Source: Centrapalus pauciflorus (taxonomy: Eukaryota > Streptophyta > Magnoliopsida > Asterales > Asteraceae). Taken from it: 64,000 nucleotides of DNA. The position numbers were made by a program, and so were the translations under genes. The stretch spans positions 239,538 to 303,537 of the forward strand of contig JAANYP010002082.1 of assembly GCA_020465985.1 (NCBI GenBank), in the 5' to 3' direction. Under the pieces are notes generated by a model that worked only from the letters and a program-made list of their open reading frames with translations, did not search any database and was not told where the DNA came from. Below, piece by piece: positions 33,297 through 45,354 of the stretch; the stretch's first letter is position 1, and every line of letters starts with the position of its first letter.

Positions 33297-36200
33297 CAGG
33301 CAACTCTGAATGCTTGTCAAGTTCCAAAAGCTTTGAAGGAGGATTTGTTGCATTTGGTGAAAATTCCAAAGGAGTTAAGGTAACAGGTAAGGGTACTGTC
33401 AAAGCAGGCAATATGATATTTAATGATGTTTTGTATGTTGAACAGCTGAAGTATAACTTATTTAGTGTGTCTTAAGTTTGTGACAAACAAAACATTGTTT
33501 TGTTCACAGACTCTGAATGCATTGTCCTCTCAAAAGATTTTGAAATACCTGAAAATCTTATTTTACTCAGAACACCAAGAAAGGACAATGTCTACTGTTT
33601 TGACATAGAACTATTATCCAAATCAAATACTTTAAGATGTTTAATACCCAAAGCATCATCTAATGAGTCTGCTCTTTGGCACAGAAGGATGTTTCACATG
33701 AACTTCAAATCCATGAATGTTTTAGTCAAAAATAACTTGGTAATGGGTTTACCACAGAAGGAGTTCATATGTGATGATCATTGTGTAGACTGTCTCAAAG
33801 GCAAGCAACACAAAACTTCTCATAAGGCCAAGGAAGTAAATTCAATCTCATCTTCTCTTCCTCTTATTCATATGGATCCTTTTGGTCCAACATCTGTTGT
33901 GAGTTTGAATAAAAGAGCCTACTGTTTAGTCATTGTTGATGATTTCACCAGGTTTACATGGGGTTATTTTCTTAGGATTAAGGATGAAACTGCTGAGTTG
34001 GTCAAATCCTTTATTCTAAAAATTGAAAACCATTCTAAGTTAAAAGTTAAGGTGATCAGGTTAGACAAAGAAACTGAGTTCAAAAATCATATCCTAAACA
34101 GTTTCTGTGAGTCCAAAGAAATTGCAAGGGAATATAGTGCACCTAGAACACCCTAACAAAATGGTGTAGCTGAGAGGAAGAATAGAACACTAATAGAGGC
34201 TGTTAGAACCATGCTTGCTGATTCCAAATTGCCAATGACCTTCTTGGCAGAGGAAGTAAATACAGCTTGTTATGTTCTAAATAGGGTTCAAGTTGTTCAG
34301 TCACAAGGGAAAACTCCATATGAGCTATTCCATCACAGGATTTCCCTTGTAGCCTTCCTAAAACCTTTTGGCTGTTCATGCACTATCCTACATACTAAAA
34401 CTCACTTAGGTAAGTTTGAAAGTAAGGCTGAAGAAGGATTCATTGTAGGATACTCTACTCAAAGCAAAGCCTATAGGGTATATAACAGTGTGTCTAAAAC
34501 CATTGAAGAAAGTGCCAATACTGAGTTTAATGAAAATACTGCAAATGTCAAAGGCACTGGTCCTGAATGGTTGTTTGATTTAGATTCACTAACAAATTCT
34601 CTGAGTTTTGTTGAGTATTCTGCAGGAGCTGTTGGAAACAATGTTGAAACTGCCAGTACAAATTCTCATGCTGTCAACACAAACATTCAAGCTGTTGGCA
34701 CAAAGTTCCCAACTGTAGAAGATTCTGATATGAGGGATGAGTATACTGTTCTACCACTTCTTACTTGTGACCCACTTGGGGTTCTGATTGACCAACAAGA
34801 CATACATACAGAGTTTGAAGTGCCAATCCCAAGTTCTGAAGTAACAGCTCCAACCAATAAGGAAACAGTCTCATCTCCAGATCAAACTGTTACTGAGGCA
34901 GAATCATCAAGTGGTGCAGAAGGTGATGATACAAATCTGGGAAGCTCATTTCAGATAGAAAGTGAACCTACACTCAGGGTTCACAAATATCATCCTCTTA
35001 ACCAGATAATGGGAGATCCACGCACTCCTGTGCAGACAAGGACAATGATTCACAAGGAATCAACGGCTACTGAATCAGCAGTTCTTGAATTCAGTCTAGC
35101 TGCCTTTGAACATGCATGCTTCATGTCACAATTAGAACCAAAGAAGGCATCTGAAGCTGTGAAGGATCCATCTTGGATTGAAGCAATACAAGAAAAACTT
35201 CTGCAATTCAAGATTCAGAATGTATGGACACTGGTAGACTTGCCTAAAGGAAAGAGGGCAATTGGTACAAGATGGGTGTCCAGAAAGAAAAAGGATGAGA
35301 GAGGTGTAGTGATAAAAAAAAAGCAAGGCTGGTAGCTCAAGGATACACACAAGAAGAAGGAGTAGATTATGATGATGTCTTTGCCCCAGTAGCAAGGATA
35401 GAAGCCATCAGACTGTTCCTAGCCTATGCCAGCTACAAAGGGTTCAAGGTGTACCAAATGGATTCGAAATCTGCATTCCTATATGGTACAATACCTGGAT
35501 TCGAAGACTATAAGTATCCAGATAGAGTCTACAAGTTAGACAAAGCACTCTATGGGCTTCACCAAGCTCCAAGAGCATGGTATGACACTTTGTCTTCATA
35601 TCTACTACAGAATGCATTCAAGAGAGGCAATTTGGACAAGACACTGTTCACAAAGTCCATCAAATCAGAGATCCTTCTTGTTTAAATCTATGTTGATGAC
35701 ATCATCTTTGGATCAACGAATGACATTCTCTGCCAGGAATTTGAGACTTTGATGCACAAAAAGTTTCAAATGAGTTCAATGAAGGAACTAACTTTCTTTC
35801 TAGGATTGCAGGTCAAGCAGAAACCCACTGGAATTTTCATCAGTCAATCAAAGTATGTGAATGATATTCTAGAAAAGTTTGGATACAAAGGTTGCCAGCA
35901 CACCAATGGACACTCATAAACAGCTTGATGTAGATAAAGAAGGAGTGGATGTGGATATTCATTTGTACATATCCTTGATAGGTTCCCTAATGTATCTCAC
36001 ATCTTCTAGACCTGATATAATGTTTGTTGTTTGTGTTTGTGCCAGGTTCCAATGCGCTCCAAAGGATTCACATCTGTTTGCTGTTAAAAGAATCTTTAGA
36101 TATCTCAAAGGTCAACAAAAATTAGGCCTATGGTATCCTAAGGACTCTCCTCTTGAACTAACAGCTTACTCTGATAGTGACTATGGAGGGTGCAACATAG

Positions 36201-36625
36201 ACAGGAAATCCACAACTGGTGGATGTCAATATCTAGGAGCAAGACTAGTCTCTTGGCAGTGCAAAAAGCAAACCACAGTCTCCACTTCATCCACTGAGGC
36301 AGAACATGTTGCAGCTGCCAGTTGTTGTTCCCAAGTTATGTGGATACAGAATCAACTAAGAGACTATGGTATGAACTTTCTATCTACTCCTATTTACATT
36401 GACAATTCAAGTGCAATCAGCATTGTACAAAATCCAGTGAAATTTCCAAAAACCAAGAACATAGACATTAGATTCCATTTTATTAGGAACTGTAATGAAA
36501 AGAAATTAATCCAAGTTACCAAAATTAATACTGATGATCAGTTAGCTGATCTGTTTACAAAGCCATTTGATGTAGGAAGGTTCACCTTTCTGGTATCAAA
36601 CATTGGTATGGTAAATATGGATTAA
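33233..36625 (+). pseudogene. pol: Unit B pol
   Basis: Same domains as S1: protease MDSGCSRYMTGN, integrase with HHCC and D,D,E motifs, RT with YVDD at 35689-35700, RNase H with DSDYGG and TSSTEAEH (Y to H beside the conserved E), and the end DLFTKPFDVGRF. Lesions: TAA at 33473, TAA at 34154, a frameshift in an A run near 35320, an in-frame loss of about nine residues near 35490 (between YGTI and PGFEDY), TAA at 35683 just before YVDD, and a frameshift near 35885. The last 248 residues are open to the natural stop. Confidence 0.93.
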
Positions 36626-37004
36626 TTTGTCTTTTCATTACTCTCCCTTATTCTATGAGAAAAACACTTCCTAAATGTGCTTAGTTAAGGGGGAGACATT
36701 GTTTCATTAGCTGATGTTCAATAAACAACTAACAGCTTGAGACTATTCTCAAGCTGCTATTTCATTTTCTCGAACTGTTAGTTGCTTCACTTGGTCTGTC
36801 AAGTGTGCAAGGCATTTCAATCATTACTAAGGAGATTGTGCGCGGGACTAGATATTTTTGAAAACCCAAACCCTTAAAAGTCCCAGTTTCATTTGATTCC
36901 AACTATCAGTTGCAAAATATCTTCCACAATCCATTCTCTTTCTATCACTGTGCGATTTTCAAATAGTCGACCCAAACCCTAAATCCTCGCCTTTGTGATC
37001 ACCA
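36626..37004 (+). promoter_or_regulatory. Unit B spacer: internal polypurine tract and aORF leader
   Basis: TTAAGGGGGAGA at 36685-36696; LTR-like motifs CAAGCTGCTATTTC and CTCGAACTGTTAGTT at about 36745-36785; a C/T-rich stretch and AAACCCTAAATCC just before the ATG. The layout matches S1 5659-6000. Confidence 0.5.
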
Positions 37005-39724
37005 ATGGAGTTCGTTAAAGAACACAACTGCCTACCATACTCTCTCAAACACGCTGAACTGCAGCCATTCCATGAAATGATGGATTTTCTCCATCGTTCT
37101 CATATCCATTATGCTCTAACAGTCAATCCCACTATATATGTATCTCATATAAAGCAATTTTGGAAATCAGCCTCTGTAAATACCCATGAGGGAATCACTT
37201 CGTTTGCATCCACCATTGATGGTAATCCCATTACCATCATAGAGGAGACCATTTGACAACATTTGCATCTGCAAGATGCCTCAGGTATATCTGATCTCTC
37301 CCTCACTGCTTTACATGAAGGTCTTTTTGAAATAGGGTATGGGGGCCCATCAGATTCTTTTACCTTCTATAAAGCACATTTTGGTCCTAAATGAAAGTAT
37401 CTTGTACATATTCTTCAACAGTGCTTAAGCCCTAAAACGACTGTTTGGTCTGAATTCTCTTCAAATATTGCCACTGCTTTTAGTGTGCTTATCCACAGGC
37501 CAACAGTTCAACTTTTCCAACATGATTTTTCAAGGAATGTTAAGGCACCATGCCTTAAAGAATGCGAAATTTTTGATGTATCCACGGTTTTTGGCAGAAA
37601 TAATTGCAAGATCTTGGAATTATATTAAAGTACGTAAAAGGATACATGTTTCCCATAGGCACTCTTTACCTACTATAAAAATAATTTTAAAACCAAGTGC
37701 CAATTTCATAGTGTAGATGTCTCTTTGACTCAAGCAATGCAGGCTATATATCCAAGAAACAGAGGAGAGGATCCTGAGCAGGCTCTGCCCAGTATTACTG
37801 CTTCACCCCCAGGATCCCAACCTTCCTCATGATACAAATATACCCTCTGATCCTTCCTCTATACGTACCTTCCCAGCCCCATCACTAACAATGTACAAAA
37901 GACAAAGGGCTGTAGGAGCTCCTTCCTCCTCAGTCTATTCCCAAGAGCCAAATAGTACTCTTGCACAGCATATCGATATGGAACCCATTGAGGACACTCC
38001 CATCCTCAATTTGGAGGTGAACATCCCATCAGAGGATGTTCATATGGGTTTTGTGGCTGGTACTACTGATGTCTCTGCACAAGGGGCACATGTTAGTACC
38101 AACATCTCTAAGACCACGTCCATGGCAACAGAAGGTGTGCAAAAACCTTTTGGAAGTTTCCAGTATCAAGAACAAAGGGCCCAGATGTTTCTACCTCTGG
38201 AATTGGTGCCAGTGACAGATCTCAAATCCCACTAGCATTTGAAGATCTTGAGGCTAGTCTGCGACTAATGGCATTAACGGATCAACATCTGAAACCTGTT
38301 ATAGCCATTCTGGAACACTACAAGTCCATAATTGCTGCACAGGGTTCCCAGATCACTACTCTACAACAACTCACATCAGTCGAAAAGCAAAAACTTGCCC
38401 AACTTCAGCTTGGGTTGAAGTTATATAGAAACAAGATTTTACAGCATGAAAAGATGGTTCAAACCCTATTAGCAAAGATTTTTGGTCCCCCTGATCAAAC
38501 CAATGCATCCAAAAAAAAGGGAGAATTAGGAGATACCACTTCCAGTCCAAGCAGCTTCAGCTTCTAGGCTAACAGTCCCAACAGTTTCTCAAACTGTTAG
38601 TCTAGATGCTCAAACTGTTCCTATTAAGCCAGGAGGGGTGTTCATCAGAGAAGGTATTCAAGCATCTGCCCCAGCAGTCCAAGCCACAGTAACAGCTTCA
38701 GCAGCAACCACAGACAAAGGAAAGGGCATCTTGATTGATTCTCCAAAGATGAAATTCATTTCAAAAGAAGCCCAAGTTGCTCATGATGCTGAATTGGCCA
38801 GAAGATTGGCAGAAGAACAAGAATAAATCCTAGACCAGCAAGCCAGGAACCTATGGGAGATGATTAAACTCTTGGAGATTATCTGCGTGGGTTTGTGGTT
38901 AAGGAAAGCCAGAAGAAGAGGAAAAGGGCAACAGGGCCTTCAAAGGCAGAACACAGAAGATTTTTGATCAACTTCTCTGCAACAACTGGTATTTCTAAGG
39001 TTATAGCTCAATCATGGTCAACAGAGAAATTTCAGGCCTTATATGACAGAGAAAAGGAAAAGGAAAATGCCTCCAAACAAGTCCAAGATCCTCAAGATCC
39101 CCCTCAAACTGTTGTCGCTGCTCCTCAGTATGAAACTATCCATCAAAAAAAGTTTGATCAAGTAAAGAGAGTTTTGGTTGACCAACAGTTGCAAAAGGCA
39201 ATGGAGATAGAGAAGGCTCTTGATCAGCGTGATGTCTCCAAACCTCCAATTACTTACTGGTATGCCAAATCAATGGATGACATTGATCTGTATATAATTT
39301 TGCAATCAAAAGAGAAGTTGGTCAAGAAGAAGAGTACAAAAGCCTGTTTCAATTTGTTTAGAAGTTGACTAGAGATGAGCTAGCCCAAATGCACAATATT
39401 GGGATGGCTAGCCACTCTAGGTCACCAATAGTGTGGGTTCCGAATAATCTAAAGGATCTTGAAAGCATATTTGATCCAGAATCCACCAGAGTCAATGTAG
39501 AAGCTGCCAAGGAAATGAAGATTGTACAGGTTGATCTATATGCAAAATCTATGACATATTGACTCAAGCTTGCAGACAGATCCAGTAGATTCTACAGTTT
39601 TGAATTTCTTGATTTGCCAAAAGAATGGCTTCTCCAAATTAGCTCAATAAAGATTGAATGTGATAAAGAGGAGTTGAAAAGAGAGTTCATAAAAGCTAAA
39701 AGGAAGAAGCTTTCACAGTTGTAA
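37005..39724 (+). pseudogene. Unit B aORF
   Basis: ATG at 37005. N-terminal domain: SHIKQFWKSAS, FASTIDGNPITI, SFTFYKAHFGPK, VHILQQCLSPKTT, FSSNIATA. Breaks: TGA at 37254 (shared with unit A), TGA near 37393, a frameshift from an extra T near 37475, a stop at 37714, further frameshifts near 37850 and 38180, TAA at 38824 (shared with A), TGA at 39560. The charged C-terminal part resembles S1 7885-8697. Function unknown. Confidence 0.87.
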
Positions 39725-39817
39725 GTTTTTGGATGCCTTAGTTTGTATATAACAGTTTTAATTTGTTTTATTTCCTCATTTGTATAGGAACTTAAAGTCT
39801 TTTGTAAAGAATTTAAG

Positions 39818-40474
39818 TTAGGGGGAGATTGTTGGGAAATAATCTAAGTATGTCAAGCTGTTAGTTAGGATTTCTCAAGCTGTTAGTAGTATTTCTGTAT
39901 AATTACAAAGTTCAAGTTGCTAGTTCAACAAACTCGAACTACTAGTTCAAAAGTTCAAGCTGCTAAAGTTAAAAGTTCAAGCTACTCAACAGATAGATAA
40001 CAGAAAGTGCTAAAATTCAGGAAGTCATATATATTTCAGGATTTGAAGATCTTCCAAGCATATCTAGTACCAGAGAAATCACAGTCCGTCAACAAAACAA
40101 ATCAGAAGGCCATAAATATAGATAGACTGGGTCTTTATACTGCAATTGTGGTGCTTAAGTCTTTCATATTGTAATTGCATTCTGATACAAGTTTATAAAG
40201 CCTCTAAGGTTGTAAAACCCTAAGAACAGTTTGTGTTCTTCGTCTAATCAAAACAGATTAGAGGTGATTGTAATAAGAGATTTGGCAATATAAAGGTTTT
40301 GATATTGATTGTGTTTGTTTGATTATCTGTTCTTTATTATTCTGAAAGTTTTTCTTAAAACAATTAAGTGTTATTCCGCAAACTTCTTAATTGGACTTTG
40401 ATTCAAAACAAGGTTATTGTTTTAAACTTTGATCTATTGAAACCAGTTAATCTTAGGTGATTTTGATCTTGACA
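39818..40474 (+). repeat. Polypurine tract and LTR3 of the tandem
   Basis: Tract TTAGGGGGAGAT at 39818-39829; LTR3 39830-40474, 645 bp, TG...CA. Followed by TTGTG, the right target duplication. Confidence 0.94.
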
Positions 40475-41916
40475 TTGTGTACTTCATTATTCTATAGAGG
40501 AGTAAATTGTGGTTCGGCGTTATCGTTCTCTAAATTATCACAAATATGTGTTGGCTCGTGGTATTGTATTGCTTAATATGAGAGACCTATAGGTCATTGT
40601 ACTTGTGAAGATTGTGGCGGAAAAAATTGCAGTTGAAAATCATGTGAAACCTTGAGGTGTAAATGGTTGTTGCGAAAATTACGTTGTACAAATTTGCGTA
40701 GGTGAATACTATGGTGGCGATTATCTTGTGAATTTGGTGGTGGAAGCGAATATTATGTATGGAATAGCGAGTACGTTGTGAATAAGAAAAATAGATTACA
40801 TCCAGTAGCAATTTGCTTTCCACGTCGTAACGGCGCCCTCTACTTCTACTTCTAACTAAAGGCGAAGAGCCGGCATTGTAAGCAAATAGAAACGAAATCT
40901 TTCCTTCCGAAATCCACTTCTGAAGTCGCGTGTATTTCCCATAAGATATATTTTATTGGGATGGATCCATATTTTTATAAATAAAAATAGAGAGTGTATA
41001 ATTTTTTTTTTAAATGAAGAGTGAGAGAAGAGTGGAGAAATGGTTGTGGGAAAAATGAAGAGTGTATACATGTGTGTGTGTGTGTGTAAAGATCTGGTTC
41101 GATTATAATTTCTTATTATTGTTATAGCCATTTAAAAACTGTGTTTTTTTAAATTTTAAATAAAAGGAGCGGGGAGAGGGGTAGCATCACGAATCGGAAC
41201 AAAAAAATTTCATAGTAGAAGAGAAGGCGGTATTCCCAATGTGTTTTTTTTTTTAATTTTAAATAAAACCACATGGGTTTTCCAAAACCACACCGCAGTC
41301 ACTCCTCCCTCTCTTTTAGAGATTAATTGACAAATTTAATTAAAGTTAAATTTTTTTTCTAGATTAAACTTTACAATTAAATAGTTTTCGTAAAAAAAGT
41401 TACTAAATAAAAATATGTTAATACTTTTTAGCTTCTTTTTAAATTTGTATAAATATATATGATCAAATCTTTTGACGACTCTAATTATAATTTTAAATTT
41501 ATTATAAATGTAATATTCAGTATCATTTCTTAAATTGTTAATTAAGAAATATATAGTCAATACTCGTTGCAACTCACGAGTATCACAACACTAGTTATTT
41601 TTTATTTTTTAAATCAAATGATGATATATTTAATTGATGACCACCGTTAGCAATATAGATGGTACAAGAATTTTACCATCAAATCAGCAACAAGTTTTCA
41701 ACTTTTTATCGATAACAACAAAAAAATAAAAAATTGTAACCCTAGTATACAAAATATCTAAAGTCAATTCAAGTGCACATTAAAAACACATTAAAAGAAC
41801 TAGGAAACTAAACTAGAAACGCTCACCCCCTTCATCTTCCAACTTTATTTTATATGATTTTTTTTTATTTTTCTTCAATAACAAAATCATATGTTCATGA
41901 ATCTGAAATCTTCAAA
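40475..41916. other. Non-coding spacer
   Basis: AT-rich host or ancient repeat sequence with a TG microsatellite at about 41068-41087 and two similar TTTTTTTAAATTTTAAATAAA-type stretches (41143 and 41246). Open frames are short and look random. No gene recognised. Confidence 0.6.
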
Positions 41917-42392
41917 GGGTTAATTATGTCAATAGGTAATATATTGTCACTGTTTTTTCAATTTGGGTAACATACTAAATTTTTTTCTATTTGAGATAAC
42001 ATATTTTCCAAATCAAGTCAATTAAATTAATCGTATCGGATTAAAAGGTAAAAATTTACTGACATGACAGTTTCTTTATCCGATCATAATTTTTTTAATT
42101 TCTAATATTGCTTAATTATTTTTAAATTTTCTTAAAATAGAAAGGAATTATCAAAAATTACTTTTAAATTGCACAAAATAGAACACATCATATAACAATT
42201 AAACTGTCATTTCTGAAGAAAAAAAATGTTGACTGTACAAAGAAACTGTCACGTCAATAATTTTGACATTTCAATCCGATATGGTTACCTTGATTTGGGA
42301 AAGTATGTTAGCTTAATTAAAAAAAAATAATTAGTATGTTACCTAAATTGAAAAAATTATGTGAGTAGGTTGCCTTTTAATGCAATTAACCC
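41917..42392. mobile_element. Mutator-like MITE
   Basis: Long terminal inverted repeats: the left end GGGTTAATTATGTCAATAGG matches the reverse complement of the right end (GGGTTAATTGCATTAAAAGG); pairing continues well over 100 bp, including a TCAATTT(G/A)GGTAACATACTAA block on each side. Flanking 9-mers ATCTTCAAA and ATCTTTCTA are similar, fitting an old 9-bp duplication. 476 bp, no coding capacity. Confidence 0.7.
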
Positions 42393-42766
42393 ATCTTTCT
42401 AATATCAATGCAGGTCTAAAAACTAAATTATAACTCAAACATAAATCTGAAAAGTATTCAAATCAGAACCAAAGTTGAAATAAATTAAACACATGATGAA
42501 CACCTAACAAAAAATAAATATTAAGACGTAATGATTACAAAAAATATATGAACACCTAACAAAAATCAAAGTCACGAATCCAATCAAAATCTAGAATACA
42601 TCAAACATCAACCTAACCTTTAGTCAAAGATTTAATGAACATGTTCAAACAAAAATGATGTTAGACATTATTAATTATAATTAAGTACGGTGATTTATTT
42701 GTATTTTTTAATAGTTAATATGTAGACCATGCTTTCACAAGAGTCTTAATAACTAGGTACCATTAG
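42393..42766. other. Non-coding spacer
   Basis: AT-rich; the last eight bases (ACCATTAG, 42759-42766) are the left duplication of the hAT element. Nothing else seen. Confidence 0.6.
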
Positions 42767-44102
42767 CAGGGCCGGTCCTAAGATTTTTAATGCTCAGGGC
42801 GACCAACGGAAAAAATGCCACATATAAATACCTAAACAAAAACACACACTAATTTTTTTTAAGGGTGTAAAACCTAGTCAAGCTAGACGGCTTATTCCCA
42901 CACTGAATTTTATTTAAAAAAAATAAAGAAATGTTAGGAATACATACAAATACAACTTAAATCATTAAGAAAATTAAAGTTTGAAACTTCCTTTATGAAT
43001 TTGGTACTCTACTTTTGAACAACGAATATTGCAAGCCATGCAATATTTTTGTTTCAGTCTTTACTTGCAGAGATAGCCCCGAATTAGCCATTTTATGCAC
43101 AGACTTCCAATATTTACCAAATTGTTTTTAGAACGAACACCTTCTACAATTTTAAGTGGCCTCTAATAGGAGCTGGGGAACTGGATCTTAAAAGTGCAGT
43201 AAGCCTTTTAGAATTTTCAAGAACCTTTCATTATCTCTCTTTTGGTGAAAAAAAAAAACAGAAAGAAGAAATTAATCTGCAGCCTAAAGATGAATAATCT
43301 GTAAAAAAAATACTAATGACCCAAAACAAGCCCCATAATCCTCTAGCCCAACAGATGACCATCTCTTCTCTATTTTATTTTATTTTTTTGTTTAGGCCAC
43401 ACTATAAAAAGTACAAGAAAGAAAGACAGCAGTCCATTTATTACTTTAAACCCTTTTGGGCCTAAAGAACCCAACTTCACACCCTATTTCACTCTCGTTT
43501 TGGGATGGGAGTCGCACAGACAGACAAAAAAAGGAAAACAGAGTCAGCGGCGGCCAGCATTAGGGAATCAAAAATGGATCGCCCAGCCGCCGTCCGGTGC
43601 GGCGGAAGCGGCGGTCGGGTCTCCGTTACCTCCCCAATACCCTACAACCACTATCTTTTCTTATTTGCTCTCTATTTCTTGAAACTTGTGACTTCAATTT
43701 GTGTTAAAGTTGAGGTTAGATACTCAACTATGCAGGAGGTGATAATAGACCATATTTTGAGTAAAAAGATCTTACTGGCATTCTAGAGTAACTCATCTCT
43801 GTTGGTAACTTGCAAATACCAAGTAGCGTGTGAGCATCTGTCGAACCATTCGCGAGTCTCTTCATCTTCACTGTGTATGAGCATGTCTGCGTCTCTCCAT
43901 CTTCGATTCCCAAGCCGCTGCCTGTTCATCTTCATCGCCGCTTCAATTCTAAAATTGGTTCCTGGAAAGTTCGCATCACACCGGTCTCTATTTTGAACCT
44001 ATTAATGGGTTGATGGGCTAAAAAACTGATACCCTTAAATTTTTAAAATATATTATGCCCTGGGACGTGGCCCAGTTCGCCCCCCCATTTGGGCCGGCCA
44101 TG
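42767..44102. mobile_element. Non-autonomous hAT transposon
   Basis: The ends CAGGGCCGGTCC and (reverse complement of the right end) CATGGCCGGCCC form an imperfect terminal inverted repeat of the plant hAT (CAGGGCCGG) type. The 8-bp duplication ACCATTAG at 42759-42766 and 44103-44110 is perfect. 1,336 bp. No transposase motif. The interior has a GC-rich segment (43500-43640) unlike its surroundings. Confidence 0.88.
43505..43786 (+). CDS. Short GC-rich ORF carried inside the hAT element
   Basis: 93 residues from an ATG at 43505. The first half is R/S/G/A-rich, the second has a hydrophobic stretch (NHYLFLFALYFLKLV). Base composition from 43540 to 43640 is clearly richer in GC than the neighbourhood. 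It may be a captured piece of a host exon; I do not recognise it. An overlapping frame starts at 43500, so coding status is uncertain. Confidence 0.3.
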   Translation: MGVAQTDKKRKTESAAASIRESKMDRPAAVRCGGSGGRVSVTSPIPYNHYLFLFALYFLKLVTSICVKVEVRYSTMQEVIIDHILSKKILLAF

Positions 44103-44189
44103 ACCATTAGCAATGTAAAATCAATGAATAACTAAGATGGATTAATTAAACAAGTTGTTACAAGCGGAATTTGAAATTAAAGTTAAAAA

Positions 44190-44440
44190 GGTAAACTTGC
44201 TATGCTATTACATCATAATTATACCATAAAACCACTACCCAGCATCCCAAAGCCTTTATACATCTGCTAAGTACCCAAAATGTTTGTTGTAATGTAATGT
44301 AAGGGTCTATGCATTTCAAAATTTCAACAAGTCTGAATTTGGTCCAACTGGGGATTTGCCTTTACCTGAAAAGATATATAAGCTAATTTGCTTAGTGAGT
44401 TAGTAGATATTTACATTAAACATGCTTTTATGTGTGCGGT
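44190..44440. repeat. Fragment of a Gypsy LTR related to the solo LTR at 45355
   Basis: Shares CTATTACATCATAAT, the TTTGCCTTTACCTGAAAA stretch and AAGCTAATTTGCTTAGTGAG with 45520-45700. No ends seen, so a truncated copy. Confidence 0.6.
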
Positions 44441-45354
44441 GTGCTGCACTACTAATAAATTGCCAAGATGCGTGACTTTGCTCGATACAGCATAAATTGT
44501 TGCCGCTATTAAGACTATAAACGAATAGAGTAGATTGGGATGATGATAACACCAGACACGCGCATAAGTGAGGGGTCAGCCACGTGTACTAGGCTAGCTA
44601 TATGAGTATCATCAGAGTATTCTATGCTTCCCTTGTGCTTTCATCATGTAAATAGCACTATAATATAGCTTAGATTGCCACCCATGACTAAACAACAGTG
44701 TTGGCGCTAAGCTTTGCAATGAAATAACTAAGTATATGTTAATAATGTTGAAATAAATAGCGTGTAGGTATGCTAAACTTTAGCTGATCAGAAAATCATG
44801 TCATGCAACTTATCTAAGTTGCTTAGATTTAAAAGAATGCCAAATGAATGCTATGCTGCAACATAAGTCTCAAATTACATACCCCGCAGTAATAGTAAAA
44901 TCTACAACACACATATTATATTTATTATGCTATTGCCTTGTTTTTAGCTTTAATAAGCTATATATGTGCTCTAGCTTGTGCTTTAATGCTCTATCAGACT
45001 GTATCAGCTCTATAGTCTTTTAACATTAGTTGTCTCTAGCTTATGTTGCCATCTTTAGTTCTCCTTTGCTTTAGATTTTAGACTTTGACTTATGTTTTGC
45101 TTTCTGTCTCTAGTTTTATGTGCTTTTAGTACTCTTATGCTTTGGCTTTCAGTCTTCTTACACAGGTTATATAATGCTTAACCTGCTATTCATGTCATTT
45201 ATAACATACATGAGCTTTATATATTTTTTTGTTTTCAATTCTATGTTTCTATTTTTATTCTTGATGTATTATAGATCAATTGTATGTATTTCATCTTATT
45301 TAATATGTTTAAGTGCTATAGAGTGTTGTTGTATCAAGACTGGGAGACTCAGAG
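44441..45354. other. Non-coding spacer
   Basis: AT-rich, T-rich from 44930 to 45310 with many CTTTAG/GCTTT repeats. No convincing gene. The last five bases CAGAG may be the left duplication of the solo LTR. Confidence 0.5.

Larger units (their letters stand above)
26059..40474 (+). mobile_element. Three-LTR tandem of the S1 family (units A and B)
   Basis: LTR1 26059-26708, unit A 26709-29843, LTR2 29844-30493, unit B 30494-39829, LTR3 39830-40474. The outer flanks carry the same 5-bp duplication TTGTG (26054-26058 and 40475-40479), so the whole array occupies a single insertion site. A and B share nonsense mutations. Unit A lacks about 6.2 kb of gag-pol. Unequal recombination between LTRs of two copies of one insertion explains the shared middle LTR. 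Confidence 0.93.

Noticed and set aside
43802..43996. Short ORFs in the right half of the hAT element as a transposase
   Set aside because: No hAT dimerisation or catalytic motifs; too short and broken.
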